A stretch of DNA of 6,958 nucleotides. Origin: Thermoplasmata archaeon UBA184 (GTDB taxonomy: Archaea; Thermoplasmatota; Thermoplasmata; Lutacidiplasmatales; UBA184). The position numbers and the translations under genes are program-made. Shown piece by piece: positions 1-4,237 of this stretch. The number at the start of each line of letters is the position of its first letter. The first letter of the stretch is position 1. The stretch spans positions 1 to 6,958 of the forward strand of contig DAEB01000041.1 of the NCBI GenBank assembly GCA_002495185.1, written 5' to 3'. The notes beneath the pieces were generated by a model that saw nothing but the letters and a program-made list of their open reading frames with translations, made no database searches and had not been told where the DNA came from.

Positions 1-168
1 CGAGCGAGCTGGAAGACCTGGATGGCGCTGCCCGCGTCACGAGCCGGACTCCCCCGCTAACTTCCAAGGTAGCGGCTCTCTATCGGTCCGGTAAGTGGCG
101 CCACCCCTCTCGGGTCGGGTGTTTCAGTCCTGTTTGTCCCCCGTATCATGAGATCTTACGGAAGTGAG
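1..168. other. Unassigned left edge, no supported gene
   Basis: I see no supported gene here. One plus-strand frame is open from the window edge to a TGA at 160-162 (about 53 codons, beginning SELEDLDG and ending EILRK) and could be the C-terminus of a gene cut by the window. Its third-codon-position GC is only moderate and its residues match no family I recognise. The other two plus frames stop at 58-60 and 92-94. No terminator hairpin or box A stands out. The toxin gene on the minus strand ends at 169, so this stretch is also its 3' flank. Confidence 0.3.
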
Positions 169-639
169 TCAGGGGTTAGGTCTCGCGATGGGGGTCCTCG
201 TCGTGAGGTGCTCGACGGATGGCGAGGAGGACTTCGAACCGGAGGGGAAGTCCGTCTGCGGAGGCAGAAGATACCCCACATGACGGCGTGAACTCCGCGA
301 CGTCCTAGTCGCCCGTCGTCCCCCCCGCGAGGGCCGGGCGATGTACCGTCCCTCGGGGGCCAGCAGGCTGTGCAAGAGGGGATAGATATTGTTCCGATGC
401 CCGAAGACGATGAGGACGACGTCGTTCCCATCTATAGTGTAGATTCCCCGCCATGGGGGGATCCGCAGCGTCCACACGTTTTGGTAGCCCGCAAGTTGGT
501 GAACGTCCAGGTCGGGGGAAGGGGACCGCGGGTGTTGGACTAAGGGAGTGAACGCCTCGTTGAACCGGAGCTGGGCCCTGCGAGGCAAGCGACGGAAGCT
601 CTGGCCCGCCACAGGATCGGCGAATCGCAGAATGTACAT
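169..639 (-). CDS. RelE/ParE-family toxin with long C-terminal extension
   Basis: Probable type II toxin of the RelE/ParE superfamily; RelE members cleave mRNA on the ribosome, while ParE members act on gyrase. Residues 1-92 carry the fold's pattern: an N-terminal strand (MYILRFADP), a helix with basic residues (SFRRLPRRAQLRF), then strands WTLRIPPWRGIYTID (56-70) and VVLIVFGHRNNIY (74-86). R59, R64, Y67 and the GHR at 80-82 match positions usually conserved. Family members are about 85-100 residues. This frame runs to 156, with a Ser/Arg/Pro-rich tail that looks non-native. A run of seven G on the coding strand (320-326) starts the odd part, and one extra G there would end the protein at a TAG at 305-307. 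The ATG at 639 lies 12 nt after the antitoxin stop, with no Shine-Dalgarno. RelE versus ParE activity cannot be told. Confidence 0.75.
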   Translation of the reverse strand: MYILRFADPVAGQSFRRLPRRAQLRFNEAFTPLVQHPRSPSPDLDVHQLAGYQNVWTLRIPPWRGIYTIDGNDVVLIVFGHRNNIYPLLHSLLAPEGRYIARPSRGGRRATRTSRSSRRHVGYLLPPQTDFPSGSKSSSPSVEHLTTRTPIARPNP

Positions 640-651
640 GTGAGGAGGCGG

Positions 652-867
652 CTAGAGCCGATGACGTCGACGGAAACTCTCGAGCGACTCCCGGGGAAGA
701 AGCAGAGCCCGTTGCACATCACGACGGAAGTAGTCGGGAGGGATTTCGTCCATCAAGTCCTCGATGGCTTGGGCCGCACTCTTGCCACCCACCTGGTAGT
801 CGCGCAGCCGTTCGCGAACTTGCTGAGGAAGGGTTACGGTGGTCATTCGGTTCGCGTCAGTTCCCAT
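652..867 (-). CDS. Antitoxin of the RelE/ParE module, ribbon-helix-helix-like
   Basis: Small 71-residue protein directly upstream of the RelE-like toxin in the same operon, the usual antitoxin-first order. Residues 8-14 (MTTVTLP) look like the DNA-binding strand of a ribbon-helix-helix or CopG/VapB-like antitoxin. They are followed by helix QQVRERLRDY (15-24) and helix SAAQAIEDLMDEI (30-42). The basic C-terminus (residues 47-71, rich in Arg) would be the toxin-wrapping part. The start is uncertain: the ATG at 867 could be leaderless from the AT-rich promoter just upstream, but the ATG at 846 (residue 8) begins exactly where such antitoxins normally begin. It probably represses its own promoter. 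Its function is assigned from partner, size and fold pattern, and the precise family is not certain. Confidence 0.65.
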   Translation of the reverse strand: MGTDANRMTTVTLPQQVRERLRDYQVGGKSAAQAIEDLMDEIPPDYFRRDVQRALLLPRESLESFRRRHRL

Positions 868-874
868 GGCGCCA

Positions 875-900
875 CTATTGACATAATAGAACTAATAGAT
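875..900 (-). promoter_or_regulatory. Toxin-antitoxin promoter and probable operator
   Basis: This is the most AT-rich stretch near the module, in otherwise GC-rich DNA. Read on the plus strand it has two near-identical 9-mers in tandem (882-890 and 891-899, 7 of 9 identical, sharing TAATAGA/TAATAGA-type ends). There is also an inverted half-site CTATT at 875-879 facing AATAG at 885-889. On the minus strand the TATT-containing segments can serve as box A. One centred near 896 would put transcript start near the ATG at 867, and one near 886 would put it just before the ATG at 846. Repeats over the box A fit autoregulation by the antitoxin. The operator role is inferred. Confidence 0.45.
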
Positions 901-990
901 ATCCCAGTTCCCGAGGCCGTTTCCCGTTCGAATCCCTGCGAGATGTTCATGAACTCGAGTCCATCAATGGAAGGTGAGATCTGACCCTGA

Positions 991-1056
991 GGAGGAACGC
1001 GGACTTGAACCGCCCATGGGTTCAAATCCCCGGTGCGGGGAGAGGGATTTGAACCC
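991..1056. repeat. Alternating T-arm-like repeats at the tRNA 3' end
   Basis: The T-arm motif of a tRNA occurs three times in alternating orientation. The copies are on the minus strand at 1001-1011 (GGTTCAAGTCC), on the plus strand at 1019-1029 (GGTTCAAATCC), and within the genuine tRNA-Leu on the minus strand at 1045-1055 (GGTTCAAATCC). The last two form a perfect 14-bp inverted repeat, 1017-1030 with 1044-1057, separated by 13 nt. The first two meet across a CCCATGGG palindrome at 1013-1020. No complete second tRNA can be folded here: the minus-strand copy at 998-1014 has a 4-bp T-stem and an acceptor-like TTCCTCC, but no 5' partner. A remnant of integration or tRNA recombination is plausible. 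Confidence 0.55.
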
Positions 1057-1118
1057 ACGAACCCCTACGGGACCAGACCCTGAATCTGGCGCCTTTGGCC
1101 AAGCTTGGCAATCCCCGC
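1034..1118 (-). tRNA. tRNA-Leu, anticodon CAG
   Basis: Read on the minus strand, it folds as a class II tRNA. The acceptor stem GCGGGGA (1112-1118) pairs with TCCCCGC (1035-1041), and the D-arm has stem GCC/GGC with a GCTTGG loop. The anticodon stem CCAGA/TCTGG encloses the loop TTCAGGG, giving anticodon CAG, which reads CUG leucine codons. A long variable arm (CCC-GTA-GGG core) follows, then a T-arm with loop TTCAAAT. The base at 1034 gives discriminator A, and the next three bases are CCG rather than CCA, so CCA must be added after transcription. The T-stem GTGGG/CCCTC has one U-U mismatch (1057 with 1043). A box A lies about 27 nt upstream of the 5' end. No intron is seen. Confidence 0.93.
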
Positions 1119-1141
1119 GCGTCGCGCCCGAGCGAGGTCGG

Positions 1142-1149
1142 CCTTAAGA
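1142..1149 (-). promoter_or_regulatory. Box A of the tRNA-Leu promoter
   Basis: TCTTAAGG on the minus strand is centred about 27 nt upstream of the mature tRNA 5' end at 1118. That is the spacing expected for an archaeal TATA element with transcription starting at or just before the tRNA. It lies in the 60-bp gap between the tRNA and the end of the aldolase gene. Confidence 0.55.
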
Positions 1150-1182
1150 TGGTTCCGAGGAGAACGGTCCGCCCGTTAGTCC

Positions 1183-2007
1183 CTAGGCCGAGGCGGCCCG
1201 CTTCGCCGCGACCGGCGGGGCCTTCTTCTCTTCCTCGAGAACGTTGAGCGCCTCCTTGACCGTCGCCTTCTCGTGGACGATGAACCGGAGCGCCTTCAGC
1301 ATCGCGACCGGGTGGTCGGACTGCCAGATGTTCCGGCCCATGTCGAGCCCGTGCGCGCCGGCCTGGATCGCCCCGTACGCGAGCTCGAAGGCCGCTTTCT
1401 CCGTATCGAGCTTGGGGCCGCCGGCGCAGACGATCGGGACGGGGCAACCCTCGATGACCTTCTCGAAGTTCTCGCAGTAGTAGGTCTTCACCATCCGGGC
1501 ACCGAGCTCGGCCGAGACCCGGCAGGCGAGCGCCAGGTACCGGGCGTCCCGCTTCTCGAGCTCCTTCCCGACGGCGGTGATCGACATCACCGGCATCCCG
1601 CACTCCTCGCCCGCGTCGACCAGCTGGGAGAGATGGAGCAGAGACTCGTGCTCGTGGGGCGCGCCCACGAAGACGCTGAGCGCGACCGCGCTGACGTTGA
1701 GGCGGAGGGCATCTTCCATGGAGGTGACGACCTCCTCGTCCGAGAGGTCCTCCTTGAGGACCGTGACCGCCCCCGAGACCCGGAGGAGGATCGGAGTGGT
1801 CGCCGCCGGGTCGACGGCGTGGCGGAGGATCCCGCGGGTCACGCCGAGCGCGTCCGCGTACGGCAGCAGCGGGGCGATCGTCGCCCGAGCGTTCTCGAGG
1901 CGGCGCGTCGGGCCCATGAAGTAGCCGTGGTCGACCGCGACCATCACCGAGTTTCCGCTCACCGGTTGGAACATCCGGTGCATGCGGTTCGCCATTCCCC
2001 ATTCCAT
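1183..2007 (-). CDS. lsrF: LsrF-like class I aldolase/thiolase (DeoC/LacD family)
   Basis: TIM-barrel class I aldolase, closest by eye to LsrF, the thiolase acting on 3-hydroxy-5-phosphonooxypentane-2,4-dione in AI-2 breakdown. It is more distantly like the archaeal ADH synthases of aromatic biosynthesis. Counting from the ATG at 2007 (274 residues): DHGYF at 26-30, TRGIL at 57-61, GMPVMSITAVGK at 137-148, the Schiff-base lysine K174 in VKTYY, CPVPIV-AGG at 188-197, and the phosphate-binding DMGRNIWQSDHP at 222-233. Cytoplasmic. The ATG at 2028 would add seven residues. I prefer 2007 because GGAG sits 8 nt before it and the protein then opens MEWGMANRM, where homology to LsrF begins. The last 15 residues are an Ala/Lys/Pro tail outside the fold. 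Its stop is 64 nt from the tRNA. It lies 86 nt downstream of the Lrp gene and could share its transcript. No other lsr genes are visible, so the substrate is open. Confidence 0.85.
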   Translation of the reverse strand: MEWGMANRMHRMFQPVSGNSVMVAVDHGYFMGPTRRLENARATIAPLLPYADALGVTRGILRHAVDPAATTPILLRVSGAVTVLKEDLSDEEVVTSMEDALRLNVSAVALSVFVGAPHEHESLLHLSQLVDAGEECGMPVMSITAVGKELEKRDARYLALACRVSAELGARMVKTYYCENFEKVIEGCPVPIVCAGGPKLDTEKAAFELAYGAIQAGAHGLDMGRNIWQSDHPVAMLKALRFIVHEKATVKEALNVLEEEKKAPPVAAKRAASA

Positions 2008-2093
2008 GGGACCGTCTCCGACCCGCATGGGGGAGAGCGCCTTCTTAGGCGTTTCCCACGGAAGGCGGGTCGCGCCGCGCGGGAGAGCCGCGG

Positions 2094-2585
2094 TCAGGTC
2101 GAACCGTCGGTCGCGGCCGGTCGTCGGGTCACCGGGACCCGGCGGTCTTCCTTGACCCGGTTCAGGACCACCTGCGTGTTGGTCCGTTCGATGTAGGGGT
2201 CCTGGAGGGCATGCTTCACGAACCGGTCGAGGTCGCGCCGGTCGCGGAACCGGCCGATCAGGAGCGCGTCGTTCTCGCCCGTGACGTCGTAGATCGCGTA
2301 CGCTCGCGCGTCCCGGGCGAGCCGCTCCTCCACCTCCCGCAAGCGACCTTTCGAGATGCGGATCCCGACCGCCGCCCAGAGGTCGTAGCCGAGCTGCTCG
2401 TCGTCCAGCAGCGGGACGTAGCCCCGAATGATCCCCGCCTCCTCGAGGCGCGCCACGCGCGCGCTCACCGTGGTCGGGGAGACCTTGAGCCGGTGAGCGA
2501 TCTCGCGGTGGCTCCTCCTCGCGTCCACGTTGAGCTCCTCGAGGATCGACCGGTCGAGCTCGTCCAGAATGGACGATTGGCGCAT
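2094..2585 (-). CDS. Lrp/AsnC-family transcriptional regulator
   Basis: Feast/famine regulator of 163 residues, the usual size. The N-terminal winged helix-turn-helix runs from ILDELDRSILEEL (6-18) through REIAHRLKVSPTTVSARVARLEEAGII (27-53). A linking GYVPLLDDEQLGYD follows, and the C-terminal RAM ligand-binding domain is at about 69-147, with the typical VTGENDALLIGRF (101-113) and PYIERTNTQVVLNRV (130-144). Such proteins form octamers or dimers and respond to amino acids. A GTG at 2600 would add five residues, but I prefer the ATG at 2585 because a box A is centred 26 nt upstream of it, giving a leaderless transcript. It is divergent from the glutamine-synthetase-family gene, its most likely target, with a palindromic site between the two promoters. 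The effector cannot be read from sequence. Confidence 0.9.
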   Translation of the reverse strand: MRQSSILDELDRSILEELNVDARRSHREIAHRLKVSPTTVSARVARLEEAGIIRGYVPLLDDEQLGYDLWAAVGIRISKGRLREVEERLARDARAYAIYDVTGENDALLIGRFRDRRDLDRFVKHALQDPYIERTNTQVVLNRVKEDRRVPVTRRPAATDGST

Positions 2586-2606
2586 GCGCCTCGAAGACAC
2601 AAGTCA

Positions 2607-2615
2607 GAAATAAAG
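2607..2615 (-). promoter_or_regulatory. Box A of the lrp-like gene
   Basis: CTTTATTTC on the minus strand is centred 26 nt upstream of the ATG at 2585, with an A-rich GAAAG just upstream of it in the position of a BRE. The spacing predicts a leaderless mRNA and argues against the in-frame GTG at 2600 as start. Confidence 0.6.
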
Positions 2616-2630
2616 CTGTCTTTCAGGATT

Positions 2631-2646
2631 GTGGACGGCTGTCCAC
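2631..2646. promoter_or_regulatory. Palindromic site between divergent promoters, candidate Lrp operator
   Basis: GTGGAC and GTCCAC form a perfect 6-bp inverted repeat around a 4-nt centre (GGCT). It lies between the two facing box A elements (2607-2615 and 2656-2662), ending 9 nt before the synthetase box A. Several archaeal Lrp proteins bind dyads with GGAC/GTCC half-sites, usually with a longer centre, so this fits the family loosely. Binding here would affect both promoters. The role is inferred from place and symmetry. Confidence 0.5.
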
Positions 2647-2655
2647 GGACTTTGG

Positions 2656-2697
2656 AAATATCTTGATGTAGCTCCGCTCGCTCGGGTCGTTGGAGGT
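2656..2697 (+). promoter_or_regulatory. Box A and Shine-Dalgarno of the glutamine-synthetase-family gene
   Basis: AAATATC at 2656-2662 is a box A predicting transcription from about 2685. GGAGGT at 2692-2697 is a strong Shine-Dalgarno 6 nt before a GTG at 2704. Together they place the start at 2704 and exclude the longer reading from a TTG at 2629, which would lie upstream of the promoter. Confidence 0.65.
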
Positions 2698-2703
2698 ACG
2701 CGA

Positions 2704-4167
2704 GTGGCCCCTCAGCGCGCGAAATCCGGTGCGACGAGCCCGACGGCGACTCTCGAGAAACTGAAAGCCGACAAGGTCCGGTGGGTCCAGCTGTTCTACA
2801 CCGACGTCCTCGGTGGATACAACCTGGTCTCCGTCCCTACCGCCACGTTGGACGAAGATTCGTTCGACTCCGGTGTGCCGAAGCTGGACGGCTCCTCCGT
2901 CCGCGGCTTCCAGGAGATCTACGAATCCGACATGAACCTCGTCCCCGATGCGTCGACGCTCGCGACGATCCCCTGGGACCCCGAGACCGGCGGAACGGCC
3001 CGGTTCATCTGCGACGTCCGGCTGGGCGGCTCGAAGGAGTCGTACGCCCACGACCCGCGCTACGTCGCGCGGAAGACCGAGAGAGTGCTCGCGGACGCCG
3101 GATACGACTGCTCCTACTGGGGCCCCGAGGTCGAGTTCTTCGTCTTCGACTCGATCGAGCTGATCCCGTCCCCCGCCGGGGTCCGGGACGCCTGGGCCGG
3201 CGCCGGCTACCTCGTCAACCACTCGGAATCCCCCTGGCACGGGGGACCCGTCACCGGGACGGTCCGGTTCAAGGAAGGGTACCATCGGACCCCGCCCCAC
3301 GACTCGCTGATGGCCGTGCGCGCGGAGATGTGCAACATCCTCGCCGACAACTTCCACATGACGCTCGACGCCCACCACCACGAGGTCGCGACGGCGAGCC
3401 AGTCGGAGATCAACATCAAGTTCGACGAGCTCGTCCCGATGGCCGACCACATCCAGGACCTCCGCTACGTCATCCGCAACGTCGCCCGTCGGCACGGGAT
3501 GATCGGCTGCCTCATGCCGAAGCCGATCTACGGCGACAACGCGATCGGGATGCACACGAACCAGTCGCTCTGGTCGAAGGGGAAGGCCGCCTTCTACGAC
3601 GCGAGCGACCCGTACGCGGAGCTGAGCCAGACGTGCCGGTACTATGTCGGTGGCCTGCTCGAGCACGCCCGCGCGATGTGCGCGATCACCAACCCGATCA
3701 CGAACTCCTATCGGCGCCTGGTGCCGGGCTACGAGGCACCGGTGTTCATCGCGTGGAGCAAGGCGAACCGTTCCGCCAACGTCCGGATCCCGTTCTACCA
3801 CAAGGGCCGGCCGGCGGCGAAGCGGGTCGAGTACCGGACTCCCGATTCGGCGGCGAACATCTACCTCACGGAGGCCGCCCTCGCGCTCGCGGGCCTCGAC
3901 GGGATCCGCCGGAAGATCGAGCCCCCGCCGCCGGTCGACGAGAACATCTACCATCTCACGAAGGGAAAGCGCAAGGAGCTCCAGATCCGGGAGCTTCCGG
4001 GGTCGCTCGGAGAGGCGCTCGACTGCCTCGAGTCGGACCGCGACTTCCTAAAGCCGGCGTTCGCCTCGTCCCTCCTCGACGTCTACATCGAGATCAAGCG
4101 CCAGGAGCAGCTCGAGCTCAACCTGCGCCCGCACCCGTACGAGTTCTATCGGTACATGGACGTCTAA
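2704..4167 (+). CDS. glnA: Type I glutamine synthetase family protein (GlnA-like)
   Basis: 487-residue ATP-dependent glutamate-amine ligase of the GS I fold. The N-terminal beta-grasp domain (about 15-105) has LDGSSVRGF at 61-69 and ESDMNLVPD at 74-82. The catalytic domain has GPEVEFFVFD (140-149), HHHEVATASQSEI (224-236), MPKPIYGDNAIGMHTNQS (271-288), NSYRRLVPGYEAP (334-346), NRSANVRIP (355-363) and VEYRTPD (375-381). The metal and catalytic Glu and Arg positions (E142, E144, E227, E235, H284, R338, E344, R356, R361, E376, R378) are present. The glutamate loop is changed from the usual NGSGMHxH to NAIGMHTN: Gly to Ala, Ser to Ile, and the second His to Asn. That leaves open whether ammonia is the true substrate, and a gamma-glutamylamine-type ligase is possible. 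The GTG start is set by GGAGGT 6 nt upstream. Probably controlled by the divergent Lrp regulator. Confidence 0.88.
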   Translation: MAPQRAKSGATSPTATLEKLKADKVRWVQLFYTDVLGGYNLVSVPTATLDEDSFDSGVPKLDGSSVRGFQEIYESDMNLVPDASTLATIPWDPETGGTARFICDVRLGGSKESYAHDPRYVARKTERVLADAGYDCSYWGPEVEFFVFDSIELIPSPAGVRDAWAGAGYLVNHSESPWHGGPVTGTVRFKEGYHRTPPHDSLMAVRAEMCNILADNFHMTLDAHHHEVATASQSEINIKFDELVPMADHIQDLRYVIRNVARRHGMIGCLMPKPIYGDNAIGMHTNQSLWSKGKAAFYDASDPYAELSQTCRYYVGGLLEHARAMCAITNPITNSYRRLVPGYEAPVFIAWSKANRSANVRIPFYHKGRPAAKRVEYRTPDSAANIYLTEAALALAGLDGIRRKIEPPPPVDENIYHLTKGKRKELQIRELPGSLGEALDCLESDRDFLKPAFASSLLDVYIEIKRQEQLELNLRPHPYEFYRYMDV

Positions 4168-4195
4168 CGCGGACGGAGGAGGCCGCCGCGGCCAA

Positions 4196-4219
4196 CCCTT
4201 TCTTCCTCCCCTCTTCTTC
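4196..4219 (+). terminator. Pyrimidine tract after the synthetase gene
   Basis: Twenty-four consecutive pyrimidines, with a TTT run at 4199-4201 and several TT pairs, sit 28 nt after the synthetase stop. Archaeal termination can occur at U-rich tracts without a hairpin, so this may end or thin the synthetase transcript. The tract is C-rich for that purpose and there is no stem, so read-through into the amidohydrolase gene is equally possible. Confidence 0.3.
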
Positions 4220-4237
4220 GGGTCGAAGGCGGCGTCG

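Noticed and set aside
126..155. CRISPR-repeat-like segment beginning GTTTCAGTCCTG
   Set aside because: Only one copy is present in the window, with no spaced repeats, so nothing supports an array.
921..945. tRNA 3' end on the plus strand (GTTCGAATCCC)
   Set aside because: Its T-stem does not pair and no acceptor or anticodon arm precedes it. At most it is a remnant motif.
640..984. 114-codon plus-strand open frame over the antitoxin
   Set aside because: It is antisense to the antitoxin and crosses its promoter. It has no family resemblance and low coding character.
991..1015. A second tRNA gene on the minus strand
   Set aside because: A T-arm and an acceptor-like TTCCTCC are visible, but no matching 5' acceptor strand, D-arm or anticodon arm fits upstream.
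1022..2002. Long minus-strand open frame over the aldolase (326 codons)
   Set aside because: It is a shifted frame of the aldolase gene, with Arg/Gly/Pro-rich composition and no family motif. The overlapping frame has clear LsrF motifs.
2629..2703. N-terminal extension of the synthetase from a TTG
   Set aside because: It would begin upstream of the predicted box A and inside the dyad. The GTG at 2704 has a strong, well-spaced Shine-Dalgarno.
2623..3954. 443-codon minus-strand open frame opposite the synthetase
   Set aside because: An antisense shadow typical of high-GC genes with strong third-position GC. Its Arg/Val/Asp-rich translation has no recognisable domain.
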